A DNA stretch of 12,573 bases from Syntrophorhabdaceae bacterium (GCA_026415015.1 JAOAHW010000228.1:1-12573), one strand, 5' to 3'. Positions 1-7,607 are shown, numbered from the stretch's first letter. Program-made: numbers and translations. The notes: generated by a model from the sequence alone, not told the origin.

Positions 1-1269
1 GCCCTGAAGACTGCAGGGCTACTCTCGGCCATGGCACTGGCAGGCCTTTTTATACCTGCTGCTGGCAGGCCCCAGGTTCCTCTCTTCTCAGGCATATATG
101 CCATTATAGGGGATGAACAGGATATATCCATGGAACTGAGCAGTTTTACCGCCCACATGAAGACCATAACAGAGCTCTATAACAGGGCAGCAGGAGATGA
201 GCTTATACTCATTGACGAGATAGGCGGTAACACTGAGCCTCAGGAGGCATCTGCCATATCCATGGCCGTAATAGATGCCTTTGTAGAGAAGGGCTCAAGG
301 GTCATTGTGACGACACACCTTAATCTCCTCAAGTCATACGGATATACAAAACCCTTTGCCATTAATGTGGCCACTGATTTTGACCCGGATACCATGAAAC
401 CGAGATACAGATTGACCTATGGTATTGCAGGATACAGTAACGCCATAAACGTTGCAAAGAATATATCTGTACCTGAAAAGATAATAGAAAAAAGCTATGA
501 GTATCTTGGGTCCCAGGAACACATGCTAAATGAGCTTATAGGCTCCCTTAAAGAGAAAAAACACGAATTGGAACATGAACTTGCAGAGGTAAAAAAGATC
601 AGGGAGGATTTAAAAAAGAGACTGTCCCTTCTTAAAGAAAAAAGAGATGGATATCTAAGGTCATTAGAGGAAAAATACCGTATAAAACTTGATGAGCTGG
701 AATTAGAGATAGAGGAGATAAGAAAAGAGATTGCAAAAAAAGACAGGGCTTCTCTTAAGACTGCAAAGAAGAAGGTCATAACATTGAGGAGGGACCATAT
801 AAAGGAGACGAAATCAGAACAAGAAGACATAAAGATAGGAGACTATGTCCAGATAAAGAATCTCGGGGTTAAAGGATATATTGCTGATATAGATGGAGAT
901 GGTGAGACCGCTGAGGTTGTTATTGGCAATCTCAGGACAAAGATAAACAGGGGGTTTATATCAAGGCTGCCAAAGCATGAAAAAAAGCCTTCTAACAATG
1001 AAAGACCTGATGTAAAAGTGGAATATGAACATATAGATGTACCGCAGATAAATATAATGGGTATGCGGGTTGATGAGGCACTAAAGGAGCTTGACAGGTT
1101 TGTGGACAGGGCTGTTATCCAGGGTATACAGAAGGTACGGGTGCTCCATGGTATAGGGACAGGCAGGCTTATGGATGCTGTGAAGAAACACTTTGCCGAT
1201 ACAAAATATATAAAAGGCATAACAAGGGATGAAAAAAACACAGGCATAACGATTCTGGAGCTTGTATGA
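1..1269 (+). CDS. mutS2: Endonuclease MutS2, C-terminal part (5' end outside window)
   Basis: This is the C-terminal 422 residues of a MutS2-type protein, a branched-DNA/ribosome-associated ATPase with a terminal Smr domain. The frame is open to base 1, where ALKTAGLL matches the residues just after the MutS Walker A loop, so the ATG at 31 is internal and the true start lies upstream. In order (fragment numbering) there are the ELSSFTAHM signature, a Walker B segment LILIDEIGG (D72, E73), the TTH switch, a long charged coiled coil (about 155-260), a small beta-rich segment (about 275-315) and the Smr domain (about 345-422) with HGIGTG at 383-388. The Walker B follow-on (GGNTEPQEAS) departs from the commoner GSGTDPxEG. 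The Smr LDLR motif is replaced by INIMG (350-354), which may mean no nuclease activity. The stop codon overlaps the dnaG start by 4 nt, suggesting translational coupling. Identity is secure; biochemical activity is inferred. Confidence 0.95.
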   Translation, partial: ALKTAGLLSAMALAGLFIPAAGRPQVPLFSGIYAIIGDEQDISMELSSFTAHMKTITELYNRAAGDELILIDEIGGNTEPQEASAISMAVIDAFVEKGSRVIVTTHLNLLKSYGYTKPFAINVATDFDPDTMKPRYRLTYGIAGYSNAINVAKNISVPEKIIEKSYEYLGSQEHMLNELIGSLKEKKHELEHELAEVKKIREDLKKRLSLLKEKRDGYLRSLEEKYRIKLDELELEIEEIRKEIAKKDRASLKTAKKKVITLRRDHIKETKSEQEDIKIGDYVQIKNLGVKGYIADIDGDGETAEVVIGNLRTKINRGFISRLPKHEKKPSNNERPDVKVEYEHIDVPQINIMGMRVDEALKELDRFVDRAVIQGIQKVRVLHGIGTGRLMDAVKKHFADTKYIKGITRDEKNTGITILELV

Positions 1270-2978
1270 CTGGAAATCTCGATGAGATACTCTCAAAAAT
1301 TGATATACTGGATGTTGTATCCCAGTATGTAAAACTAAGGAAGGCAGGGAAGGATTATGTGGGTCTCTGCCCTTTTCATCAAGAGAAGACCCCATCTTTT
1401 ACTGTGAGCACAGAGAAACAGATATTTTACTGTTTTGGCTGTCACGAAGGTGGAAACCTGGTGCATTTTGTAATGAAACATGAAAACATGAGTTTCAGCG
1501 AGGCAATTGAGGCGCTTGCAAAGCAATATGGGATAAAGCTATCAAGGGGTGTGGGCTCCAAGAGGTCTAATCTCTTCGATGCCATGTGGAGGCTTTCAGA
1601 ATATTATGTAAAAAATCTCAAAAACTCCCCAAATGCCATGCAGTATCTCTTAAAAAGGGGTATTAATAAAGACACTATAGAGGAATTCAGGATTGGGTTC
1701 AGTGACAGAAAGATAGATTTTAAAAGATTACTCAAGGATTCAGGGATACCAGTAGACCTTCTTATGGGGACAGGGATAATAAGGTCAACAAACAATGAGA
1801 TCTATGATATATTCAGGGGCAGGATAATAATACCCATATTCGACATAAACAGGAGGATTATTGGCTTTGGCGGTAGGGCATTAGAAAAGGATGCCATACC
1901 AAAATATATAAATTCGCCTGAATCATCCATATATTCCAAGAGGACATCCCTTTTTGGGCTCGATAAAACAAGAAAATATATAAGCGATGCAGATGAGGTA
2001 TATATTGTGGAGGGATATTTTGATTTTATATCCCTCTATATGAATGGACTCAAAAATATAGTGGCCACCCTCGGGACATCTATAACAAAAGAGCAGATAC
2101 TAAAATTGAAAAATTATACTGAAAATATAACACTTATGTTAGATGGAGACGATGCAGGGATAAAGAGTGCTATCAGATTAATAGGCCTATTCTCTGAGAT
2201 GGATATAAATGCTAAGGTAGTTGTCCTCCCCCAGGGGCATGACCCTGATAGTTTTGTAAGGGAGAAGGGCAGGGATGGAATTATGGAGGTTCTGGCTGAA
2301 AAAAAGCCCATCCTTGACTTTTATCTTGATTTTCATTTGAAAAAGAGCGGGGTCAACAGCCTTGAAGGAAGACTATCTTTCATAAAAAATGTAATGCCCT
2401 ATATAGAGAATATAGAGAATGAGGTAAAAAAGGGCATATATATTAAAAGGGTATCAGAGCTTACCCATGTGGAGGAACATCTTTTTTGGGATGGAAAAAA
2501 GTCAAAGGCATTTCATAAAACCGATGATTTTCAGAATACATTTGAAAACACAACGGATATCATAGGGAAAAAGGTAATAGGTATCCTTATGAATAATCCC
2601 AATCTAATTGAATTCTTTAAGGAAAAGGGGGTGATGAGGTTCATAAAAGAGGGTGCTATTAAAAAGGTTCTTCAGATGGTGCTGGATTATTTCGAAAAAT
2701 CAATGGTCTTTGAGGTGAATGCCTTTATAAACAGCCTGGAGGACCAGCAACTAAAGGTAGTTGTCTGTGAATCTGCCCTCGATAGAATCGAATGTACAGA
2801 AGAGGAGCTGGAAAGGATTTTACTTGATTATCTGAGACATGTGGAAAAGAAATTTATAAAAGAGGAGCTTGTCAAGATAACAGAAAAACTTTCAGAGGCG
2901 GAAAAAAGGGGTGACCATATGGTTATTATGGGTCTGCTTAATGAAAAAAGGCAGGTCCTGGCACTTTTAAAAAAATAA
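1266..2978 (+). CDS. dnaG: DNA primase DnaG
   Basis: DnaG synthesises RNA primers for the replication fork and acts with the replicative helicase DnaB. The 570-residue product has the usual family length and layout. An N-terminal CHC2 zinc finger is visible (C35-x2-H38-x17-C56-x2-C59). The catalytic core follows, with the RNA-polymerase-basic motif around GRIIIPIFD and GFGGRAL. The TOPRIM fold has its glutamate in IVEGYFD (E249) and the metal-binding acidic motif LDGDDAG (D293, D295, D296). GHDPDSFVREKG follows, and the helical C-terminal region (about 430-570) should bind helicase. The ATG at 1266 is chosen because it gives the expected MxxxxDEIL N-terminus and sits 5 nt after a GGAG sequence inside mutS2. 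The ATGA overlap with mutS2 and the 16-nt gap to rpoD indicate one operon. The C-terminal part is less conserved to the eye than the rest, as is normal for the family. Confidence 0.98.
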   Translation: MTGNLDEILSKIDILDVVSQYVKLRKAGKDYVGLCPFHQEKTPSFTVSTEKQIFYCFGCHEGGNLVHFVMKHENMSFSEAIEALAKQYGIKLSRGVGSKRSNLFDAMWRLSEYYVKNLKNSPNAMQYLLKRGINKDTIEEFRIGFSDRKIDFKRLLKDSGIPVDLLMGTGIIRSTNNEIYDIFRGRIIIPIFDINRRIIGFGGRALEKDAIPKYINSPESSIYSKRTSLFGLDKTRKYISDADEVYIVEGYFDFISLYMNGLKNIVATLGTSITKEQILKLKNYTENITLMLDGDDAGIKSAIRLIGLFSEMDINAKVVVLPQGHDPDSFVREKGRDGIMEVLAEKKPILDFYLDFHLKKSGVNSLEGRLSFIKNVMPYIENIENEVKKGIYIKRVSELTHVEEHLFWDGKKSKAFHKTDDFQNTFENTTDIIGKKVIGILMNNPNLIEFFKEKGVMRFIKEGAIKKVLQMVLDYFEKSMVFEVNAFINSLEDQQLKVVVCESALDRIECTEEELERILLDYLRHVEKKFIKEELVKITEKLSEAEKRGDHMVIMGLLNEKRQVLALLKK

Positions 2979-2994
2979 AACAAGTGAGGTAACC

Positions 2995-4530
2995 ATGCCT
3001 AATAAGGTGAAAGAATTTTTTGGATTCGATGAAAATAAGGAACAAAAAGAGTTTTCATCTATCTTGGTTAAGGCTGAAAGAACCGAGACCATATTCGATG
3101 AGATGGATATATTTGACATTAATGAAGATAATGGGACGATAATATCAGGGAATGACAGATTTGAAGAGATATTCAGCGAAGATCTCGAGGGTTTTCACGA
3201 TGGTGACGTTGGAAATCCTGTACGGCACTATATAAAGGAGATGAGCAGCCTGTCTCTTCTCACAAGGGAAGGGGAAAAAGAGATTGCATTGAGGATGGAG
3301 GAGGCAAAAGAGGAGGTAAAACAGATTATCCTCTCATTCCCTGGTACTGTGAAGGAACTTATAAATGTCCTTACAGCATTAAAGACATCTAAGATGACTG
3401 CCAGGGATGTAACCCTGGATATTGATGACGATGATTGCAATGATATGGAGCTTGAATTTCACAGGGAGAGACTCATAAAACAGTTAGAGAGAATAAAAAC
3501 TATCTATACAGGTAAAAAGAGTCTATCGAAAAAAGACTGGGATGAGATAAAAAGTATCATAATAGACCTCAATCTCACGAGAAAGATAATAGATAAGATA
3601 GTCTGGAGGATGAAAAGATACATTGACAAGATAGAAAAGACTGAGAATGAGATAGAAAGGTTAAAGAAAAAAGGTAAAAAAGACAATGATAAAAATATTG
3701 TCATGCTCTTCAAGAGACTCGAAAAGATAGAGCTTGAATCAGGTATATCTCCAGATGTATTAAAAGACTATCTCAAAAAGATAGAAGATGCAGAAAAGAG
3801 GTGTCTCAGCGCAAAGAATGAGCTCGTTAAGTCAAACTTAAGACTTGTGGTAAGTCTGGCAAAGAAATATACAAACAGGGGCCTGTCTCTACTGGACCTT
3901 ATCCAGGAAGGTAACATCGGGCTTATGAAGGCTGTTGACAGGTTTGAATATAAAAGAGGATACAAGTTCAGCACATATGCCACATGGTGGATAAGACAGT
4001 CTATAACAAGGGCCTTGGCAGACCAGTCAAGGACAATAAGGATACCTGTCCATATGATAGAGACTATAAACAAGATAATCAGGGTATCCCGTGAGCTTGT
4101 GCAGGAGCTTGGCAGGGAGCCGTTCCCTGATGAGATTGCCGAGAGGGTAGGTTTTTGTGTAGATAAGGTAAGAAAGGCATTAAGGATAACAAGGGAACCC
4201 ATATCCCTTGAGACCCCCATAGGCGATGATGAGGATACCCATCTTGCAGACTTTGTGGAGGATAAGGCATCACCCACACCCCAGGATACTGCTATATACG
4301 GTGACCTTGTGAACCAGTTAAACGCTGTCCTGGCAACACTCACGCCAAGAGAGGAAAAGGTGATAAGAAAACGTTTTGGTATTGGTGAAAAATATGACCA
4401 TACCCTTGAGGAGGTTGGTCAGATATTTGAGGTCACAAGGGAGCGTATAAGACAGATAGAGGCCAAGGCCATTAGGAAATTAAAACACCCTGTAAGGTCA
4501 ACAAAATTAAGATGTTTTGTAGAAACTTGA
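2995..4530 (+). CDS. rpoD: RNA polymerase primary sigma factor RpoD (sigma-70)
   Basis: This is the housekeeping sigma factor that directs RNA polymerase to -35/-10 promoters. The 511 residues carry region 1.2 (NPVRHYIKEM from N74), a charged non-conserved region (about 105-270) and regions 2.1-2.4 from about A273. The latter include the -10-recognising TWWIRQSITRAL stretch with W331 and W332. Region 3 follows, then region 4.2, with helix-turn-helix residues about 470-499 (TLEEVGQIFEVTRERIRQIE). The first 70 residues are acidic (EDNGT, SEDLEGFHDGD) and could be a short, diverged region 1.1. The protein is shorter than the 613-residue E. coli factor, mostly because of a smaller non-conserved region. 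A GAGGT ribosome-binding site lies 7 nt before the ATG. The intact region 2/4 sequence and linkage to dnaG favour the primary factor over an alternative sigma. The stop codon touches an 18-bp palindrome. Confidence 0.97.
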   Translation: MPNKVKEFFGFDENKEQKEFSSILVKAERTETIFDEMDIFDINEDNGTIISGNDRFEEIFSEDLEGFHDGDVGNPVRHYIKEMSSLSLLTREGEKEIALRMEEAKEEVKQIILSFPGTVKELINVLTALKTSKMTARDVTLDIDDDDCNDMELEFHRERLIKQLERIKTIYTGKKSLSKKDWDEIKSIIIDLNLTRKIIDKIVWRMKRYIDKIEKTENEIERLKKKGKKDNDKNIVMLFKRLEKIELESGISPDVLKDYLKKIEDAEKRCLSAKNELVKSNLRLVVSLAKKYTNRGLSLLDLIQEGNIGLMKAVDRFEYKRGYKFSTYATWWIRQSITRALADQSRTIRIPVHMIETINKIIRVSRELVQELGREPFPDEIAERVGFCVDKVRKALRITREPISLETPIGDDEDTHLADFVEDKASPTPQDTAIYGDLVNQLNAVLATLTPREEKVIRKRFGIGEKYDHTLEEVGQIFEVTRERIRQIEAKAIRKLKHPVRSTKLRCFVET

Positions 4531-4547
4531 AAATTAAGCTTAATTTT
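4530..4547. repeat. 18-bp perfect palindrome, possible operator
   Basis: AAAATTAAGCTTAATTTT is perfectly self-complementary (two 9-nt arms, no loop). It begins at the last base of the rpoD stop codon and ends 2 nt before the -35 box of the acyl-CoA dehydrogenase promoter. It has no GC-rich stem and no T-tract, so it does not look like an intrinsic terminator. The 9-nt half-site AAAATTAAG also occurs at 4503-4511, inside the end of rpoD. A dimeric repressor or activator site is the natural reading, but no regulator gene is present in the window, and AT-rich DNA produces some palindromes by chance. Confidence 0.5.
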
Positions 4548-4549
4548 GC

Positions 4550-4578
4550 TTGACAAAAATTTTGCATTAAAATATTGT
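4550..4578 (+). promoter_or_regulatory. Predicted sigma-70 promoter of the acyl-CoA dehydrogenase operon
   Basis: A perfect -35 hexamer TTGACA (4550-4555) is followed after 17 bp by TATTGT (4573-4578), a 4/6 match to the -10 consensus. Transcription would start near 4585, leaving a leader of roughly 35 nt before the ATG at 4620. The box lies in the only sizeable gap between rpoD and the downstream genes, which fits a promoter for the dehydrogenase/etf/fix operon. The -10 assignment is weaker than the -35: TAAAAT (4568-4573) is a better hexamer, but its 12-bp spacing is too short. Confidence 0.6.
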
Positions 4579-4584
4579 ATACAA
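4575..4584. repeat. 10-bp palindrome over the predicted -10/start region
   Basis: TTGTATACAA is a perfect 10-bp palindrome overlapping the right half of the predicted -10 box and reaching the expected transcription start. It is nested inside a longer imperfect inverted repeat with arms ATTTTG (4559-4564) and CAAAAT (4582-4587). A repressor bound here would block polymerase directly. The site is short and AT-rich, so chance occurrence cannot be excluded. Confidence 0.35.
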
Positions 4585-4606
4585 AATTATCATCTATTTT
4601 CTTACG

Positions 4607-4612
4607 AGGAGG
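4607..4612 (+). promoter_or_regulatory. Strong ribosome-binding site that fixes the dehydrogenase start
   Basis: AGGAGG, within GAGGAGGGG, lies 7 nt before the ATG at 4620. It decides between this ATG and a TTG 45 nt upstream, whose region overlaps the predicted -10 element and lacks a ribosome-binding site. Confidence 0.85.
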
Positions 4613-4619
4613 GGTTTTT

Positions 4620-5768
4620 ATGGATTTTACCTTAACAGAACAGCAGGAGTTTTTTAAAAAGGTTATAGTTGATACAGTGGATAAAATGGTTGCCCCAAAG
4701 GCCCAGGAGATAGACGAAAAGGATGAATTCCCTTGGGAATTATGGAAAGAATTTACAAGTCTTGGATACCTTGGACTCCGCTATCCAGAAGAGATAGGGG
4801 GTATGAATGCAGATAAGATAATGTGCATGACCTTTTATGAGGAGATTGCAAGGGGTTCTGTTGGCTTTGCCCAGAGTGTTATTATGAATATCCTCATGGG
4901 TACATATTTTATATATAGATTTGGGAGCGATTCTATAAAGGAGAGGTGTCTCTATCCTGCCATGAGAGGCGAGAAGATAGCCACCATGTGCTTCACTGAA
5001 GACCAATCTGGCTCAGACCTCGGTGCCACCAGGACAACAGCTGTAAAAGATGGCAATGGCTGGAGGATAAACGGGACAAAGATGTGGATTACAAATGGCC
5101 CTATCTGTGATTTCTGCACTGTTTTAGCCACCACTGACCCCTCTAAAGGATTAAAGGGTTTGGACTTCTTCCTTGTGGAAAAGGGGACGCCAGGGTTTTC
5201 AAGTGGTCAGATTCTAAATAAACTCGGTTGTAGAGGTACAGTAACAGGTGAGCTTGTATTTGACAATGTGTGGGTACCTGAAGAAAATTTACTTGGTGAG
5301 GAACTTGGAAAAGGTGTAAATTATGTAGGCGATATACTTGATGAGGTAAGGCTGATGACAGGTGCTATGGCATTGGGTATTGCAAAAGGTGCATATAATG
5401 AGGGACTTGAGTTTGCCAGAAAGAGGGTAGCCTTTGGGCAACCCATAGGAAACTATCAACTTATCAGGGAAAAGTTTGCTGATATGGATACCCTTATGAA
5501 TGCCGCAAGGCTTATGATATATTATGGGGCATGGATGCTGGAAAACGGCATGGACAGCAGGTTGATTGCTGCTGAGGCAAAGATGTTTGCCACTGAGGTT
5601 TGTCTTAAGGTTGTTGATGAGGTGACGAGGATCTATGGCGCTAATGCCTTTGCCTATGAATATACACCACAGAGATATTTTAGGGATGCAAGATTCCTCC
5701 TTTATGGAGGTGGCACCCATGAAGTATTAAAAGACTTTATAGGCAGAAGCATCATCGGAAAGCTTTGA
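4620..5768 (+). CDS. Acyl-CoA dehydrogenase family protein
   Basis: This FAD enzyme is predicted to oxidise an acyl-CoA thioester to the 2,3-enoyl-CoA in the cytoplasm, passing electrons to ETF. The 382 residues match the usual family length. Visible features are the N-terminal helical domain (MDFTLTEQQEFF), the beta-domain FAD motif CFTEDQSGSDLG, the MWITNG strand, the FARKRVAFGQPIGNYQLI region and the C-terminal GGGTHEVLKDFIGRSI. The usual YEGT glutamate is replaced by glycine (Y362-G363-G364-G365-T366), as in a subset of the family that takes its base from another helix. The helix comparable to the isovaleryl/long-chain enzymes reads LDEVR, with E242 one position earlier than their glutamate. 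Substrate cannot be named from sequence; short-chain, branched-chain, glutaryl or alicyclic acyl-CoAs are all possible. It starts an operon with etfBA and fixCX, which supports a catabolic role feeding quinone. Confidence 0.93.
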   Translation: MDFTLTEQQEFFKKVIVDTVDKMVAPKAQEIDEKDEFPWELWKEFTSLGYLGLRYPEEIGGMNADKIMCMTFYEEIARGSVGFAQSVIMNILMGTYFIYRFGSDSIKERCLYPAMRGEKIATMCFTEDQSGSDLGATRTTAVKDGNGWRINGTKMWITNGPICDFCTVLATTDPSKGLKGLDFFLVEKGTPGFSSGQILNKLGCRGTVTGELVFDNVWVPEENLLGEELGKGVNYVGDILDEVRLMTGAMALGIAKGAYNEGLEFARKRVAFGQPIGNYQLIREKFADMDTLMNAARLMIYYGAWMLENGMDSRLIAAEAKMFATEVCLKVVDEVTRIYGANAFAYEYTPQRYFRDARFLLYGGGTHEVLKDFIGRSIIGKL

Positions 5769-5818
5769 TATAATCGGTATCACGGTGTCTGATCTATAAA
5801 TGATAAGGAGGCAAAAAG

Positions 5819-6610
5819 GTGAACATACTCGTTTTTATTAAACAGGTAGCTGATACAGAGGCAAGGATATTGATAAAAGGCGATAACAGGTCTTTAGAGA
5901 TTGAAAACAAATACAATCTCAACTTCTTTGATGAGTTTGCAGTAGAAGAGGCCATCAGGCTAAAAGGAAAGGTCAAGGATTCAAAGATATCTGTATGCAC
6001 CTATGGTGGAAAAAAGGCTGTGGAGGCTTTAAGGACAGCCATTGCCATGGGTGTAGACCAGGCATATCTTATTGATAATACAGATCTTGATACAGATGAT
6101 CCTTTAATAACAGCGAAGATACTGGCAGGTTTTGCAAAAAAAGAGGGTTTTGACTTAATATTATGTGGCAGACAGGCAATAGATGATGAAAATGGTAATA
6201 TAGGTGCTATGGTGGCTGAATTACTGAAGATACCCCATGTTACTGCTATTACAAAACTCGAAGTGGCGGATGATAAAAAGATAATTGTTGAAAGCGATAT
6301 AGAGGGAGGCAAAGAGACAAAAGAGGTTCAGCTACCTGCCCTCCTAACAACACAAAAGGGTATCAATGAGCCGAGGGTGCCCCTCATAACTGGGGTCATG
6401 AAGGCAATGAAGGCCAATATACCTGTTGTAGACCCTGCATCCCTAGGGCTCTCAAGGGAATTATTGAGTAGAGATGCCTCGAAGATCAAGATTTTATCCT
6501 ATGAGACACCAAAGGGTAGACCGGCTGTCAAGATGATAGAGGGTGAGACCCCTGAGGAAAAGGTTAAAAAGCTTATCAAACTATTAAGAGAAGAAGCAAA
6601 AGTTCTATAG
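5819..6610 (+). CDS. etfB: Electron transfer flavoprotein, beta subunit
   Basis: EtfB is the small subunit of the ETF heterodimer, which carries electrons from acyl-CoA dehydrogenases. The 263 residues fit the family. The N-terminus MNILVFIKQVADTEAR, the NFFDEFAVEEAIRLK segment and the nucleotide-binding loop CGRQAIDDENGNIG (C116-G129) are typical, as are the DIEGGKE, LPALLTTQKGINEPR and IMKA-like (VMKAMKA) stretches. The loop resembles the AMP-binding AIDDDxNQTG form of canonical ETFs rather than the GDTAQVGP form that I recall for bifurcating FixA-type subunits. This points to an acceptor ETF, by recollection rather than alignment. Translation starts at GTG 5819, with AAGGAGG (5805-5811) 7 nt upstream. 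A 50-nt gap separates it from the dehydrogenase; I see no clear promoter or hairpin there. etfA follows after 15 nt. Confidence 0.95.
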   Translation: MNILVFIKQVADTEARILIKGDNRSLEIENKYNLNFFDEFAVEEAIRLKGKVKDSKISVCTYGGKKAVEALRTAIAMGVDQAYLIDNTDLDTDDPLITAKILAGFAKKEGFDLILCGRQAIDDENGNIGAMVAELLKIPHVTAITKLEVADDKKIIVESDIEGGKETKEVQLPALLTTQKGINEPRVPLITGVMKAMKANIPVVDPASLGLSRELLSRDASKIKILSYETPKGRPAVKMIEGETPEEKVKKLIKLLREEAKVL

Positions 6611-6625
6611 CAAGGAGATTGATTT

Positions 6626-7606
6626 ATGTCAAAGGATATATTTGTTTTTATAGAATTTAAGGATGGATCGATACGGAAAACAAGCTTTGAACTCCTTTCA
6701 AAGGGTAAGGAGCTCGCTGAAAAACTATCCTCTGGCCTGTATGCTGTTATGCTGGGCTTTGATACAAAAGGCCTAACAGAGGAGATAAAACCTTTTGCCG
6801 ACAAGATCATATCAGTGGACGAAGAGGCATTAAAGGAATACAGATGGGATACCTACACAGATACCATGGAGTATCTGATAAAAAAATATTCACCCTATCT
6901 CGTCTTGGGTGCATCAACTATCACAGGGAAAGACCTTTTCCCAAGGCTTGCTGCAAGACTCGATGCACCTATAGTATCCGATGCTGTCGGGATAGAGGTT
7001 TCTGACGGTGAGATCAAGATAAAAAAGCCTATCTATGGTGGCAAGATAATATCCTGGGTCACTACACAGAATGCACCTATTTCTATCATTACATTCAGAC
7101 CTAACTCCTTCTCTATAGAAAAGAGACAGATTAATGGTGAAATAATAGAGGAGAGAATAGAAATTAACATGGATTCAAGGGTCAATGCAGTAAAAATAGA
7201 TAAGGGGGGGTCGAAAAAAGTTGACCTTCAGGAGGCTGATTTTATTGTATGCGGAGGCAGGGGCATGAAGGGACCTGAGAACTTCAAGGTCCTTGAGGAG
7301 ATTGCAGAGATTTTAGGAGGTAGGGTAGGCGCCTCTCGTGCTGTGGTGGACAGCAAGTGGCGTGATTATGAAGACCAGATTGGCAAAAGTGGTAAGACAG
7401 TCTCACCAAAGCTATATATAGGCTGTGGTGTCTCAGGTGCCCTCCACCATACCATGGGCATGGATACATCAAAGGTCATAGTTGCAGTGAATAAAGACCC
7501 CAATGCCCTTATATTTCAATATGCAGACTATGGTATAGTGGATGACCTGTTCAATATACTTCCTGCCCTGAAAGAGGGGCTTAAGTCTTTAAAACAAGAG
7601 GCATGA
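6626..7606 (+). CDS. etfA: Electron transfer flavoprotein, alpha subunit
   Basis: EtfA binds the electron-carrying FAD in its C-terminal domain and pairs with EtfB. The 326 residues show an N-terminal alpha/beta domain (MSKDIFVFIEFKDG, GASTITGKDLFPRLAARL) and the FAD domain. In the FAD domain are CGGRGMKGPENFKVL, GASRAVVD, QIGKSGK, GCGVSGALHHTMGM and VNKDPNALIFQYADYGIV. R238, S255 and H275 align with equal spacing to human R249, T266 and H286, residues known to tune the flavin. The threonine is a serine here, and QH is HH. A ribosome-binding site AAGGAGA lies just before ATG 6626. The TGA stop is separated by one nucleotide from the GTG of the fixC-like gene, so the two are probably coupled. 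A seven-G run (7204-7210) is read through intact. Confidence 0.96.
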   Translation: MSKDIFVFIEFKDGSIRKTSFELLSKGKELAEKLSSGLYAVMLGFDTKGLTEEIKPFADKIISVDEEALKEYRWDTYTDTMEYLIKKYSPYLVLGASTITGKDLFPRLAARLDAPIVSDAVGIEVSDGEIKIKKPIYGGKIISWVTTQNAPISIITFRPNSFSIEKRQINGEIIEERIEINMDSRVNAVKIDKGGSKKVDLQEADFIVCGGRGMKGPENFKVLEEIAEILGGRVGASRAVVDSKWRDYEDQIGKSGKTVSPKLYIGCGVSGALHHTMGMDTSKVIVAVNKDPNALIFQYADYGIVDDLFNILPALKEGLKSLKQEA

Positions 7607-7607
7607 T

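Noticed and set aside
31..33. ATG as the start of mutS2
   Set aside because: The frame is open to base 1 and the preceding residues match the segment following the MutS Walker A loop, so this methionine is internal.
843..1247. Long minus-strand frames opposite mutS2, rpoD (3768-4343) and etfA, and plus-strand frames opposite liv genes
   Set aside because: They lie antisense to well-supported genes, show low-complexity Ser/Phe/Ile-rich translations, and have no recognisable motifs or ribosome-binding sites.
4530..4547. Intrinsic terminator after rpoD
   Set aside because: The palindrome has only two G/C pairs at its centre, no loop and no following T-tract, so it would make a poor terminator hairpin.
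4575..4619. Longer acyl-CoA dehydrogenase beginning at TTG 4575
   Set aside because: It overlaps the predicted -10 element, has no ribosome-binding site, and adds 15 residues not typical of the family; ATG 4620 has AGGAGG at ideal spacing.
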